DNA of 50,938 nucleotides from assembly GCF_030161115.1 (NCBI RefSeq), contig NZ_BSPQ01000030.1:1-50938 (forward strand), written 5' to 3'. The notes under the pieces were generated by a model. The model was not told the DNA's origin, did not search any database, and saw only the letters and a program-made list of their open reading frames with translations. Within the stretch, counting starts at the first letter, position 1; every line of letters starts with the position of its first letter. The position numbers and the translations under genes are program-made. The DNA comes from Psychromonas marina (GTDB taxonomy: Bacteria > Pseudomonadota > Gammaproteobacteria > Enterobacterales > Psychromonadaceae). Positions 10,458 through 19,150 of this stretch are shown here, one piece after another.

Positions 10458-10653
10458 ATATGTGGTTAATTTAACTAAATATTAATTTATGTCAACAAAA
10501 TTAAACCAACATGAAAAAAATTAAAGTTAACATTAATTTTCTTCAGTTTTTTCAACGAGTTTAGATATATGAGAAGGTGGTATTATTATGCTCTAAATGA
10601 ATGGCTAAAATGATATTAGGCTTGGTTTTTAACTATATTTAGCAATATAGCTC

Positions 10654-10669
10654 AGACTTCTAGAAGTCT
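10654..10669. promoter_or_regulatory. Tandem met boxes before metJ
   Basis: AGACTTCT followed directly by AGAAGTCT forms a perfect 16-bp palindrome and two near-consensus met boxes. It lies about 65 bp before the metJ start, so metJ is probably autoregulated. With the metF-side boxes it accounts for most of the recognisable content of the gene-free stretch 10428-10734. Confidence 0.7.
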
Positions 10670-10734
10670 ATTTGCGATCATCGATAACAATCGTTAAAAT
10701 GCCCTACTCACACTATGGGTAAAACAGGAATATC

Positions 10735-11028
10735 ATGTCTAAAAATTGGAACGGCGAATATATCAGCCCCTATGCTGAACACGGTAAAAAGAGTGAACAG
10801 GTTAAAAAAGTAACCGTTTCTATTCCAACTAAAGTGTTAAAAATACTGACCGATGAACGTACTCGCCGCCAAGTAAATAATCTTCGTCATGCAACAAATA
10901 GCGAACTTTTATGTGAGGCATTTCTTCACGCTTATACAGGTCAACCTTTACCAGAAGATAGTGATTTAGATAAAAGCCAGGAGCCTTTAGAGATCCCTAA
11001 AAGCGTACAAGCACTACTTAAAAAGTAA
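10735..11028 (+). CDS. metJ: MetJ, methionine repressor
   Basis: A 97-residue ribbon-helix-helix repressor that uses S-adenosylmethionine as corepressor. The N-terminal two thirds are almost the same as in E. coli Met[20 protein letters not shown], then the DNA-binding strand KVTVSIP and the helix [20 protein letters not shown]. The C-terminal tail is different and about eight residues shorter than in E. coli (105). It is divergent from metF, and both sides carry met boxes. A strong terminator follows. Confidence 0.96.
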   Translation: MSKNWNGEYISPYAEHGKKSEQVKKVTVSIPTKVLKILTDERTRRQVNNLRHATNSELLCEAFLHAYTGQPLPEDSDLDKSQEPLEIPKSVQALLKK

Positions 11029-11048
11029 CATTTCTCGCACTAGAAATA

Positions 11049-11090
11049 AAAAAAGCCCCTTGTTTTATAATCAAAACAAGGGGCTTTTTA
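11049..11090. terminator. Bidirectional terminator between metJ and mscS
   Basis: An inverted repeat with arms AGCCCCTTGTTTT and its complement and a 6-nt loop is flanked by A-run and T-run. It fits a terminator for metJ on the plus strand and for mscS on the minus strand. Confidence 0.88.
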
Positions 11091-11114
11091 TTATTCGCTT
11101 TTAAAAATCACGAA

Positions 11115-11993
11115 TTATTTATCTACATGAACATCCATTTGTGGGAATGGAATTTCAATGCCAGCTTCATCTAAGGCATTTTTAATCGCTTCCATTAGCT
11201 CAAAACGTACAGGCCAGTAATCGCCGCCATTAACCCAAGGACGAACGACAAAGTTAACACTTGAGTCAGCAAGTTCAGCAACAGCAACCGTCACACCAGG
11301 ATCTTTTAATACTAATGAGTTCGCTTTTACAACACTTTCCAATACCGCTTTAGTCTTTGCTAAATCCGCTTGGTAACTTACTCCAATAACCAGGTCAATA
11401 CGACGCGTTGGTTTACGAGAATAGTTAATAATATTGCCACCCAGAATCGCAGAGTTAGGCACAACAACGAATTTATTATCTGGTGTTACTAACGTTGTTG
11501 CAAAGATTTGTACCGATTCAACACTGCCTGAAATACCGGCTGCTTCAATGTATTCGCCTGATTTAAACGGGCGTAAAATAACAATTAATACACCTGATGC
11601 AAAGTTAGAAAGCGATCCTTGCAATGCGAGACCGACTGCTAAACCCGCTGCACCTAGTATTGCTATAAATGAAGTCGTTTGTACACCAATACGACCTAAT
11701 GCAGCAATAACTACAAAGGCCACAATTACATATTTCACCATATGTGAGACAAATTCAACAATCGTTGGGTCGAGTTCACGTTTGGTTAATATACGATGAA
11801 AGGTCTTAGAGATCATTCCTGCGATAATCATACCGATAACAAGTGTTGCTATTGCAGCAGCGATATTTAAACCGTACTCAATAATCAAACCTTGGTTATT
11901 ATTAATCCAATCAACGCCACTATTGACAACATCGGCGCTATTATTCATAACTTCAGTCGCAGTTTCCACTGGTGTTACATTTTCTTCTGACAT
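11115..11993 (-). CDS. mscS: Small-conductance mechanosensitive channel
   Basis: A 292-residue MscS-family channel that releases solutes on hypo-osmotic shock. Three hydrophobic segments are seen in the first 130 residues; the third is the glycine/alanine-rich pore helix around AAGLAVGLALQGSLSNFASG. The beta domain follows (EYIEAAGISGSVESVQIFAT) and then the C-terminal alpha/beta domain. Length and motifs match E. coli MscS (286). It appears to be a single-gene unit, sharing the terminator at 11049-11090 with metJ. Confidence 0.95.
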   Translation of the reverse strand: MSEENVTPVETATEVMNNSADVVNSGVDWINNNQGLIIEYGLNIAAAIATLVIGMIIAGMISKTFHRILTKRELDPTIVEFVSHMVKYVIVAFVVIAALGRIGVQTTSFIAILGAAGLAVGLALQGSLSNFASGVLIVILRPFKSGEYIEAAGISGSVESVQIFATTLVTPDNKFVVVPNSAILGGNIINYSRKPTRRIDLVIGVSYQADLAKTKAVLESVVKANSLVLKDPGVTVAVAELADSSVNFVVRPWVNGGDYWPVRFELMEAIKNALDEAGIEIPFPQMDVHVDK

Positions 11994-12035
11994 GCTTATT
12001 TCCTTATTTAGCTATATTGAATCGAATATAAAAAA

Positions 12036-12635
12036 TTAACTTTGTTTTAGTTGGTTATAAAAAAATCCCCATTGAACTTTAAAATTTTGTGTTGGTTTTT
12101 GCTTAAATTGAGAACGAACAAATTGGTTCATACGCCCCTCTACGTAAGCAAGTAGCAAATTAGCGATAACGGCTTCATCACTATTTAGCTTATCGCCATC
12201 TAACATCGGCTTTTCACGCAGAATCTGTTTTATCTGCGACTCTAGTTTAGAGAAGATATGCTCAATGCGCACTTGCAAACGTTCATTTTCTCCTAATAAT
12301 GCGTCACCGGTTAATATTCTAGTGATACCCGGGTTCTGCTCAGCAAAACCAAGCAGAAAATGTAAAACGTGCTCGATACGTATAAATGTTTGTTTTTCCT
12401 GATCTTTAATTAAGTTTATTTGAGTGAAAATAGTGTTCTCAATAAACTCGATTAACCCTTCAAACATTCGCGCTTTGCTTGGGAAATGGCGATATAGCGC
12501 AGCTTCTGAAACACCAACTTGAGCAGCTAATTTGGCGGTTGTAATGCGTTGCCCAGGTTTGCCCTCCAACATGACTGCTAAAGCACGTAAAATATCATCC
12601 TTGCGATTTGTTTTCTTCTTTGTTGCTGTAACCAT
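12036..12635 (-). CDS. slmA: SlmA, nucleoid occlusion factor
   Basis: A TetR-family protein of 199 residues that binds chromosomal sites and blocks FtsZ ring formation over the nucleoid. The N-terminal helix-turn-helix [24 protein letters not shown] is nearly identical to that of E. coli SlmA. The frame is open up to 12707 and overlaps dut, but I chose the ATG at 12635. AGGAAG precedes it at proper spacing, and the protein then begins like E. coli SlmA. It follows coaBC and dut, the usual gammaproteobacterial order. Confidence 0.94.
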   Translation of the reverse strand: MVTATKKKTNRKDDILRALAVMLEGKPGQRITTAKLAAQVGVSEAALYRHFPSKARMFEGLIEFIENTIFTQINLIKDQEKQTFIRIEHVLHFLLGFAEQNPGITRILTGDALLGENERLQVRIEHIFSKLESQIKQILREKPMLDGDKLNSDEAVIANLLLAYVEGRMNQFVRSQFKQKPTQNFKVQWGFFYNQLKQS

Positions 12636-12654
12636 TACTGTTAACTTCCTTTGC

Positions 12655-13110
12655 TTATAATTTACCTGAATGCCCGAAACCACCTTCGCCACGATCCGAG
12701 GATTCAAAACTATCTACAACTTCAAATGTTGCTTGTACTACGGGTAAAAAAACCAATTGCGCTAGGCGCTCCCCCGCTTCTAAAGTAAATGCGTTCTCAC
12801 TACGATTCCAACAAGAGACCATTAACGGACCTTGATAATCTGAATCGATTAGCCCAACTAGGTTACCAAGTACGATACCGTGTTTATGACCAAGTCCTGA
12901 ACGTGGTAAAATCGTTGCAGCTAAATTAGGATCAGCAATATGAATAGCAATCCCAGTAGGGATTAATTGTGTTTCACCCGATTGAATAATCATTGGTTGA
13001 TCAATGCATGCACGTAAATCCATGCCCGCAGAACCCGCCGTTGCATGTTCCGGAAGTGGAAACTCTTTACCGATGCGTGCGTCTAGGATTTTAAGTTCTA
13101 TCTGTTTCAT
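12655..13110 (-). CDS. dut: dUTPase
   Basis: A 151-residue trimeric dUTP pyrophosphatase that hydrolyses dUTP to dUMP, keeping uracil out of DNA and feeding dTMP synthesis. All five family motifs are present: [28 protein letters not shown] with the catalytic Asp, RLAQLVFLP, and the C-terminal [10 protein letters not shown]. The length is equal to E. coli Dut. It starts 2 bp after the end of coaBC and is followed closely by slmA, so the three genes probably form one operon. Confidence 0.97.
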   Translation of the reverse strand: MKQIELKILDARIGKEFPLPEHATAGSAGMDLRACIDQPMIIQSGETQLIPTGIAIHIADPNLAATILPRSGLGHKHGIVLGNLVGLIDSDYQGPLMVSCWNRSENAFTLEAGERLAQLVFLPVVQATFEVVDSFESSDRGEGGFGHSGKL

Positions 13111-13112
13111 TT

Positions 13113-14327
13113 TTATCTACTCTGAGAATATTGTTGTGCAATGATGGTTAATAGCTGGCTTGCTACCAGCTTTTTATCTGCAAGCGTTATAGCAAACCTT
13201 TCTGTTTCAGAGAAGACTGTAAGTGCATTTTTTTCACTATTAAAACCTTGTCCTGACTTTGCAACATCATTTGCTGCAATTAGCTTCAACTTTTTACGTT
13301 TTAGCTTATCTAATGCATAGCGTTCAACATGTTCTGTTTCCGCAGCAAAGCCAACACAGAAAGGTGCGTTTTCTGTACTCGCAACATCAGCAATAATATC
13401 TGGATTCTTAACTAATTGAATCGTTAAATCATCGACACCCTGCTGTTTTTTCATTTTCTGCGTTTCAATATTGGCGGGACGATAGTCTGCAACGGCTGCA
13501 CAAGCGATGAAAATATCACACTGGTTAAGACTATTTAAGCTTTCTTGGTGCATCTGTAGCGCACTAGATATATCAATACGTTGAACATCTTTAGGGGTTT
13601 TTAAATTAACTGGACCACTAATCAAGGTCACATTAGCCCCCATCTTTTGGGCCATTTCAGCGAGTGAAAAACCCATTTTCCCCGAGCTATGATTGCTAAT
13701 ATATCGAACAGGATCGAGCGCTTCTAAGGTCGGACCTGCTGTAATCGTCATATTCACATTAGCTAAAAGTTGATTTTCAGCACTAAAAAAATCAATACAG
13801 CGTGCCACTAAGTCATCAGCTTCTAACATCCGCCCAGGGCCAATATCACCACAGGCTTGCGGACCATTTCCCGGCCCCCAAATGTGTAAACCTCGAGAGC
13901 TCAAAACAGTAATATTGTCTTGTGTTGCTGGCGCTAAATACATCTCCATATTCATTGCCGGTGAAACAGCAATAGGAGAGGGTGATGCTAAACAAAGCGT
14001 TGTTAATAACTCATCAGCCATTCCTGCACGTAAACGTGCGATCAAGTTAGCCGTTGCGGGTGCTAACAAAATTAAATCAGCCCATTTAGCCAACTCAATA
14101 TGGCCCATCCCAGCTTCTGCACTCGGGTCAAGCAAAGAATCAGCAATGGCATGCCCTGAAACAGCCTGCATCGTAAGCGGAGTGATAAATTCCTTCGCAG
14201 AGCCGGTCATCACGACACGTACATCAGCCCCCTGATCTTTTAAACGACGGGTTAATTCAGCGCATTTATAAGCGGCGATACCACCAGAAATGCCTAATAA
14301 TATTTTTTTTCCATGTAAAGAGGACAT
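13113..14327 (-). CDS. coaBC: CoaBC, phosphopantothenoylcysteine synthase/decarboxylase
   Basis: A 404-residue bifunctional enzyme of coenzyme A synthesis. The N-terminal CoaC flavoprotein domain (about 1-180) decarboxylates 4'-phospho-N-pantothenoylcysteine; its PAMNMEMY motif is visible. The C-terminal CoaB domain (about 185-400) joins cysteine to phosphopantothenate, with [25 protein letters not shown] at its start. The length matches E. coli Dfp (406). It heads coaBC-dut-slmA and is divergent from radC. Another CoA gene, coaD, is at 18.6 kb. Confidence 0.96.
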   Translation of the reverse strand: MSSLHGKKILLGISGGIAAYKCAELTRRLKDQGADVRVVMTGSAKEFITPLTMQAVSGHAIADSLLDPSAEAGMGHIELAKWADLILLAPATANLIARLRAGMADELLTTLCLASPSPIAVSPAMNMEMYLAPATQDNITVLSSRGLHIWGPGNGPQACGDIGPGRMLEADDLVARCIDFFSAENQLLANVNMTITAGPTLEALDPVRYISNHSSGKMGFSLAEMAQKMGANVTLISGPVNLKTPKDVQRIDISSALQMHQESLNSLNQCDIFIACAAVADYRPANIETQKMKKQQGVDDLTIQLVKNPDIIADVASTENAPFCVGFAAETEHVERYALDKLKRKKLKLIAANDVAKSGQGFNSEKNALTVFSETERFAITLADKKLVASQLLTIIAQQYSQSR

Positions 14328-14435
14328 AAAAAAGACTCATAACGGAGTTTAAAGATGGCGGCTAGGATAACATAAACATTTTCAGCAATATGTGATTTTA
14401 TCGACTAGATTTAATATCAATTAAACCTAAAAACG

Positions 14436-15119
14436 ATGCTAATGACAACAATAAAAGACTGGCCAAATCAAGAACGCCCACGCGAAAAGCTTCTATTAAG
14501 AGGCAGCCACGCGCTTTCAGACGCAGAATTATTGGCAATATTTTTACGCACTGGCTGCAAAGGGATCGATGTTGTTGCATTATCACGCTTATTACTCAAT
14601 GAATTTGGCTCATTACATGCTATTTTTGCCGCCTCTGAAACAGAGTTTTGTGCTAAAAAAGGATTAGGCCAAGCAAAATATGTACAACTTCAAGCGGTAT
14701 TAGAGATGTCACGTCGCTACTTAAAAGAACCACTTCAAAAAGGAGTTGCCTTGACCAGTGCCCAACAAACAAAAGAATTTTTAGTCGCTAAAATGCATGC
14801 TTATCCTAATGAAGTTTTTGCCGCAATTTTATTAGATACACAACATCAAATAATCTGCTTTCATGAGTTCTTTTTTGGCTCAATTGATAGTGCAACAGTC
14901 CATCCTAGAATAATTGTGCAGAAGGTTTTGCATGAAAATGCAGCTGCAATTATCCTTGTTCATAATCACCCAAGTGGTGATCCCACAGCCAGTATTTCCG
15001 ACAAAAAAATAACAGCAAAAATCATCGATGCGATGCGATTAATTGATGTCCGAGTTTTGGATCATTTCATCATAGGCGATCAAAAAACCACCTCTTTTGC
15101 CGAAAAAGGGTGGATTTAA
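14436..15119 (+). CDS. radC: RadC-family JAB1/MPN protein
   Basis: A 227-residue RadC (YicR) protein. The N-terminal helix-hairpin-helix-like part (about 1-95) includes RPREKLLLRGSHALSDAELLAIFLRTG. The C-terminal MPN/JAB domain has the metal motif HNHPSGDPTASISD. Its biochemical role is uncertain; the old link to recombinational repair in E. coli was not upheld. A second ATG two codons on (14442) is also possible. Its place between coaBC and rpmB is the usual order. Confidence 0.94.
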   Translation: MLMTTIKDWPNQERPREKLLLRGSHALSDAELLAIFLRTGCKGIDVVALSRLLLNEFGSLHAIFAASETEFCAKKGLGQAKYVQLQAVLEMSRRYLKEPLQKGVALTSAQQTKEFLVAKMHAYPNEVFAAILLDTQHQIICFHEFFFGSIDSATVHPRIIVQKVLHENAAAIILVHNHPSGDPTASISDKKITAKIIDAMRLIDVRVLDHFIIGDQKTTSFAEKGWI

Positions 15120-15139
15120 CGCTTAAATTAACAGATTTG

Positions 15140-15168
15140 TTGATCTTTCATACTCAATCATGTATAAA
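15140..15168 (+). promoter_or_regulatory. Promoter of rpmB-rpmG
   Basis: TTGATC (15140-15145) and TATAAA (15163-15168) are 17 bp apart and are followed by a GC-rich discriminator (TGCGCCCTCGACGCC), as in growth-rate-controlled ribosomal promoters. The transcript would carry a leader of about 75 nt before rpmB. Confidence 0.6.
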
Positions 15169-15253
15169 ATGCGCCCTCGACGCCTTTGGCGACGGCTAAA
15201 AAAGGTGTTCGACTATTTTGCTCGAGTAAAACTAAATATTTGGAGAAATCGAC

Positions 15254-15490
15254 ATGTCTAGAGTATGTCAAGTTACAGGTAAGCGTCCAGCTACTGGTAA
15301 CAATGTATCACACGCGAAAAACCGTACACGACGTCGTTTCTTACCTAACCTACAAACACATCGTTTTTGGGTTGAGAGTGAGAACCGTTTTGTTAAATTA
15401 CGTCTAACTACTAAAGGTATGCGTATTATTGATAAGAAAGGCATTGATGCCGTTCTTGTTGACGTCCGTGCCAATGGCATTAAAGTTTAA
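15254..15490 (+). CDS. rpmB: 50S ribosomal protein L28
   Basis: A 78-residue basic protein with the L28 sequence ([39 protein letters not shown]). The length is the same as E. coli L28. TTTGGAGA precedes the start. It is followed by rpmG 11 bp on, the conserved two-gene operon. Confidence 0.98.
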   Translation: MSRVCQVTGKRPATGNNVSHAKNRTRRRFLPNLQTHRFWVESENRFVKLRLTTKGMRIIDKKGIDAVLVDVRANGIKV

Positions 15491-15501
15491 GGAGCTGTAA
15501 C

Positions 15502-15657
15502 ATGCGCGATAAAATTCGTTTAAATTCAAGTGCTGGTACTGGCCATTTTTATACTACTGATAAAAATAAAAAGACTATGCCTGAAAAGTTTGAGATCAAG
15601 AAATTTGATCCAGTTGTACGTAAGCACGTTATGTACAAAGAAGGCAAAATCAAGTAA
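15502..15657 (+). CDS. rpmG: 50S ribosomal protein L33
   Basis: A 51-residue gene. It reads [19 protein letters not shown], followed by [17 protein letters not shown], typical of L33. It lacks the zinc cysteines, so it is the C-minus form that does not need zinc. AAGGAG stands before the start. A terminator follows. Confidence 0.97.
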   Translation: MRDKIRLNSSAGTGHFYTTDKNKKTMPEKFEIKKFDPVVRKHVMYKEGKIK

Positions 15658-15675
15658 TTTTGATTTTATCTAATA

Positions 15676-15702
15676 AAAACCCAGTTTATACTGGGTTTTT
15701 TT
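15676..15702 (+). terminator. Terminator of rpmB-rpmG
   Basis: AAAACCCAG, a short loop (TTTATA), then CTGGGTTTTTTT: a stem followed by a T-run, 18 bp after the rpmG stop. Confidence 0.88.
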
Positions 15703-15724
15703 ATGTCTAAAGGAAAATAAAAAT

Positions 15725-16174
15725 ATGCGATTATCAAAAAGAGGCTGGAATAATGTGCTTATTTTTGCTGTATTAATTGTTGTTTTTCTATTTAATTTTA
15801 GCCACAAACTACTGCTTCAACCTAAAGTCCACGAACGTACGTTAATTAGTAACGATGCCATGATTGTGGAGATAAAAACCCCCGATTTCTCGATCAAACG
15901 TGTAGGGCGCAGCTGGATAAGTGAGCCTAACCTTGGCCTATCTGAGCATCAACTATCGCTATTAGTGCAAAACTGGCAAACACTACCTCTGCAAACGAAA
16001 AATGCGCAGGTCGCACCTAAAGACCCTTTCATTATGCAAGTTTATACTGCAAATGAAGCACAACCGATTATTGTAAAGCTAATCCAAGAAGGTGACGATT
16101 ATCTGTTACAAACAGATCAACAAATGTCACTATTTTTAAGCGCTGAGCAACTGCCCCTGTTTCTAGGTCGATAG
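15725..16174 (+). CDS. Unknown membrane-anchored protein
   Basis: A 149-residue protein I do not recognise. Residues about 11-27 (VLIFAVLIVVFLFNFSH) form a single N-terminal membrane segment after a basic stretch, so the rest (about 120 residues) should face the periplasm. That part is mostly predicted beta/alpha with no cysteine or clear motif. The open frame is intact, and GGAAAATAAAAAT precedes the start. It lies between rpmG and mutM and is convergent with the next gene, their stops being almost touching. A cell-envelope role is possible, but nothing in the sequence proves it. Confidence 0.7.
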   Translation: MRLSKRGWNNVLIFAVLIVVFLFNFSHKLLLQPKVHERTLISNDAMIVEIKTPDFSIKRVGRSWISEPNLGLSEHQLSLLVQNWQTLPLQTKNAQVAPKDPFIMQVYTANEAQPIIVKLIQEGDDYLLQTDQQMSLFLSAEQLPLFLGR

Positions 16175-16175
16175 T

Positions 16176-16679
16176 TCAAGTGGGCTTGCGGGTTAAATCC
16201 CGCGCTAATATTAATGACAGCCCAATCATCTGCAAAAAAATAGACCAGTTACGTAAACGAGAAACTTCACTCTGTAAAAACATCTCTAATTCGACCAACT
16301 CTAAATTTAAAAAAAACTTATTGTCGATGTCATTACGAATATCTTCCTGATAGGCATCTATTTTATTATCCACCAATTGTATATCCGTCAATGGCAGTTG
16401 CTCTTGTAGGTGATAGGCGAGTAAGCGACTGAACTGGGTTGCTATCACTTCATTTAATTGGCCTTGATTAGCAAGTAGATAAAGCGTCTCTCTTTTCCGC
16501 TCCACCCCTTCTATCTGTACCCAAAGTAAACTTATCTCTTTTTCGTTATTATTCATCTGCATTGATAAACTGTTCAATTGATTAGTTTTTTCATCAATTA
16601 AAAAGTGAGTGATCAATGCGGCTGAAATATTAAATAATAGACCGATTAACACCACCAACCAGGTTGGTACGCTTAACAT
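16176..16679 (-). CDS. Unknown protein with terminal membrane helices and coiled coil
   Basis: A 167-residue protein I do not recognise. Residues about 5-27 form a membrane segment. A long polar helical stretch (about 28-130) rich in Glu, Gln, Asn and Leu follows, which looks like a coiled coil. A second weaker hydrophobic stretch (about 145-160) ends the protein. The form suggests an inner-membrane protein with a helical domain on one side. It is divergent from mutM and convergent with the small membrane protein before it. Confidence 0.65.
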   Translation of the reverse strand: MLSVPTWLVVLIGLLFNISAALITHFLIDEKTNQLNSLSMQMNNNEKEISLLWVQIEGVERKRETLYLLANQGQLNEVIATQFSRLLAYHLQEQLPLTDIQLVDNKIDAYQEDIRNDIDNKFFLNLELVELEMFLQSEVSRLRNWSIFLQMIGLSLILARDLTRKPT

Positions 16680-16749
16680 CGCTTTTCTCCCTAAAAAAAG
16701 TACACTTGAATGGTAACTGGTATAAATATTAGACTAATGGAGATAAAAA

Positions 16750-17562
16750 ATGCCTGAATTACCCGAAGTTGAAACCAGTCGTCGTGGCATTAGCCCACAT
16801 ATTATTGGTTCAACAATCAGCGACGTAATTATTCGTCAGCCACAACTGCGCTGGATAATCCCATCTGATCTATTGAATCACTTACAAGCGAAAAAATTAC
16901 TCTCTATCGATCGTCGCGCTAAATATCTATTATTAAACTTTGAATCAGGCACCCTGCTTATCCATTTAGGTATGTCAGGAAATTTACGTATTTGCCCATT
17001 AAATAGCGATGTTGAAAAGCATGATCATGCCGACTTTATTTTTGATAATTGCTTATTACGCTATACCGACCCACGTCGATTTGGTGCGATTTTATGGTTA
17101 GGCTTAACCCCACAAAATTCAACCTTACTCTCCCACTTAGGCCCAGAGCCACTCAGTGAAGAATTTACTGGCAAACACCTTTTTGAATTAGCAGGAAAAA
17201 GAAAAATACCAATAAAACAATTCATTATGGACCAGAAGGTGGTGACAGGCGTGGGTAATATCTATGCGACAGAAGCACTATTTATAGCAGGCATCAGCCC
17301 AATACGTGCAGCGGGTAATGTATCTTTAAAACGTTATCAGTTATTAACTAGCGCGATTAAAGAGATTTTAGTTGAGGCAATCAAACAAGGTGGAACAACT
17401 CTCAAAGACTTCGTTGGAGGCGATGGTAAACCGGGCTATTTTCAACAGACACTGCATATCTATGGAAAAACAGGTGGTAACTGCCCTAAATGTAAAAGTG
17501 GCTTAAAATCGCTTAAATTAGCTGCTCGTAATAGTGTTTATTGTCCAAAATGCCAAAAATAA
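16750..17562 (+). CDS. mutM: Formamidopyrimidine-DNA glycosylase
   Basis: A 270-residue DNA repair enzyme that removes 8-oxoguanine and formamidopyrimidines and cuts the strand by beta/delta elimination. It begins PELPEVETSRRGI with the catalytic proline 2 and Glu 3. The helix-two-turn-helix region includes KQFIMDQKVVTGVGNIYATEALF. The C-terminal zinc finger has CPKCKSG and CPKCQK. The length is equal to E. coli Fpg (269). GGAGATAAAA precedes the start. Confidence 0.97.
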   Translation: MPELPEVETSRRGISPHIIGSTISDVIIRQPQLRWIIPSDLLNHLQAKKLLSIDRRAKYLLLNFESGTLLIHLGMSGNLRICPLNSDVEKHDHADFIFDNCLLRYTDPRRFGAILWLGLTPQNSTLLSHLGPEPLSEEFTGKHLFELAGKRKIPIKQFIMDQKVVTGVGNIYATEALFIAGISPIRAAGNVSLKRYQLLTSAIKEILVEAIKQGGTTLKDFVGGDGKPGYFQQTLHIYGKTGGNCPKCKSGLKSLKLAARNSVYCPKCQK

Positions 17563-17584
17563 ATATTAAATAGCGCTTACTAAA

Positions 17585-18565
17585 TTAGCGCGTCATCTTT
17601 TTAACGAATACCACCACAAACAGTGCGATCGTAAAGCTGCCCGTAAAGGCCTCAAGGGCGGCAACCACACGTGAAAATCCGACCGGAATAAAATCCCCAT
17701 ACCCTAGGGTGGTAAAAGTCACCACGCTATAATATAAACACTCAAAAAAGAAAATAATATTCTGCTCTAGGCTCTGTTGCATTGAGAATACTTGAAACTC
17801 TCCAGCAAAACGCAACCCAAAGATGTAATAGAAAAAAGCACTAAAAACGATCAACACCCAAGAGAACGTAACGACACGTAGCGGATCTTCCCCGTAACCA
17901 CAAAAGAGATCCACAATTTTAGAGGTCAGACGATTCATTGAATAACGCGGCTCCTGAAAGCGACGCATGGTTAACTCTTTACGTAAGAAAGGTCCTGCAA
18001 GGGTCACCAATCCTTGATGCTCACAGGCTTTCCTTAAGTTACGATATATCTCTTCGGCTTGTTCATATAAATCTCTAGCTTGCTCGTGATCGCCCTCTTT
18101 TTCTAAGGCTTTAGCATTGCGCTCTTGTAGTAACACTTTGCCTACTTTTATATGCTCAACCTTTGCTTTGGTTAAGTTAACTCCGAGTAAATTGCACTCT
18201 TCAAGGTGCGCACAATGGACATTTGCATGCGAAAGGTCCGCTTTCATTAGACTAGCACGAATTAAAACGGTATTAAAAAGATGTGCGCCACGTAAATTAG
18301 CACGATAAAGATCAGCACCGGTCAGGTCAAAACCACGTTGCGAGCCTCTTTTCACTAAATTTAAGTTTTCTAAATTAGCGTGCTTTAAGAATATGCCATG
18401 CAGCATGCCACCTGCACGGGCGAACTCTTCTAGCTTGTGAGCACTATCTGGGGCTGATTTAATAATTTCAGGATCGTGCCAATAGCAGTATTGGGAAGAG
18501 TGAGAATGGCTATGACAACGCTCACCAAGATGATTAACGTAAGTGCATATTTCATTTATAGTCAT
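17585..18565 (-). CDS. Pentapeptide-repeat / two-TM potassium-channel fusion protein
   Basis: A 326-residue composite protein. Residues 7-31 hold C7, C17, C27 and H30 plus three more His, like a small metal-binding knuckle. About 58-135 are pentapeptide repeats of the A(D/N)LxxA type (for example ADLYRANLRGAHL), a beta-helix. About 145-190 is a charged helical pair of TPR-like form. The C-terminal part is a two-TM ion channel: TM1 about 226-250, a pore with filter TTLGYGD, then TM2 about 298-322. The filter fits K+ selectivity. Both ends of the channel point to the cytosol, so the beta-helix should hang below the pore. The start at 18565 is preceded by AGGGGGA, part of which is the arm of a strong hairpin (see separate entry). 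The ligand or gating signal is unknown. Confidence 0.85.
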   Translation of the reverse strand: MTINEICTYVNHLGERCHSHSHSSQYCYWHDPEIIKSAPDSAHKLEEFARAGGMLHGIFLKHANLENLNLVKRGSQRGFDLTGADLYRANLRGAHLFNTVLIRASLMKADLSHANVHCAHLEECNLLGVNLTKAKVEHIKVGKVLLQERNAKALEKEGDHEQARDLYEQAEEIYRNLRKACEHQGLVTLAGPFLRKELTMRRFQEPRYSMNRLTSKIVDLFCGYGEDPLRVVTFSWVLIVFSAFFYYIFGLRFAGEFQVFSMQQSLEQNIIFFFECLYYSVVTFTTLGYGDFIPVGFSRVVAALEAFTGSFTIALFVVVFVKKMTR

Positions 18566-18571
18566 GGATCC

Positions 18572-18603
18572 CCCTTTCTATAATCTTTATATTATAGAAA
18601 GGG
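18572..18603 (-). promoter_or_regulatory. 13-bp hairpin over the ribosome binding site of the channel gene
   Basis: On the minus strand CCCTTTCTATAAT, a 6-nt loop (ATAAAG) and ATTATAGAAAGGG form a perfect 13-bp stem. It ends 6 nt before the start codon at 18565, and the GAAAGGG arm contains half of the Shine-Dalgarno run AGGGGGA. In the mRNA this would limit ribosome access. It could also be a DNA operator, since the same symmetry exists in DNA. Confidence 0.55.
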
Positions 18604-18635
18604 AATGACGTTTTGCTTGGTAAAGCTGAGTAACG

Positions 18636-19121
18636 CTAAGGTTTGGCAACCTGTTTACTAAGCAATGCTTTCTGTACACAAAGCGGGGCTAGTTGACTGA
18701 TATCACCACCATGTTTAAAGACCTCTTTTACCACCGTTGAGGAGATAAAACTGCACCCTCCATTCGCTGCTAATAATATCGTCTCTAATTCAGGGTTTAA
18801 CGCTTTATTGACCTGTGACAACTGTATTTCATAGTCGGCATCTGTTGTCCCACGAATACCACGTATTAATGCCTGAGCTTGCTGCTCAATAGCCAAATTT
18901 GCAAGCAGCCCAGAAAAGGGAACAATGTCCACACCGTCAATATGTTGCGTTGCTTCAATGAGCAGCGCTGAACGTTCATGTAGATCAAACAGCGTATTCT
19001 TGGTTTCATTTTTAGCGATCGCAACAACCACCCTTTCAGCCAATCTTGATGCACGTACAATAAGATCAAGGTGACCATTAGTAATCGGATCAAATGAACC
19101 GGGGAAAATAACTGTTTTCAT
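18636..19121 (-). CDS. coaD: Phosphopantetheine adenylyltransferase
   Basis: A 161-residue enzyme that makes dephospho-CoA from 4'-phosphopantetheine and ATP, the fourth step of coenzyme A synthesis. The nucleotidyltransferase motif GSFDPITNGHLDLI is at the N-terminus and ISSTVVKEV near the C-terminus. The frame opens at 19142, but I prefer the ATG at 19121. It gives the usual start MKTVIFPGSFDP, has AGAGAG before it, and yields the usual length (159 in E. coli). Confidence 0.96.
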   Translation of the reverse strand: MKTVIFPGSFDPITNGHLDLIVRASRLAERVVVAIAKNETKNTLFDLHERSALLIEATQHIDGVDIVPFSGLLANLAIEQQAQALIRGIRGTTDADYEIQLSQVNKALNPELETILLAANGGCSFISSTVVKEVFKHGGDISQLAPLCVQKALLSKQVAKP

Positions 19122-19150
19122 TAATACTCTCTGTTTACACAAATCACGGG

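Noticed and set aside
12636..12707. Longer start for slmA overlapping dut
   Set aside because: The added 24 residues match nothing in SlmA, while the later ATG has AGGAAG before it and the family-like start.
13882..14235. Plus-strand frame of 117 codons
   Set aside because: Antisense of coaBC; no ribosome binding site and no recognisable domain.
15268..15480. Minus-strand frame of 70 codons
   Set aside because: Antisense of the rpmB gene; it arises from the codon bias of a basic ribosomal protein.
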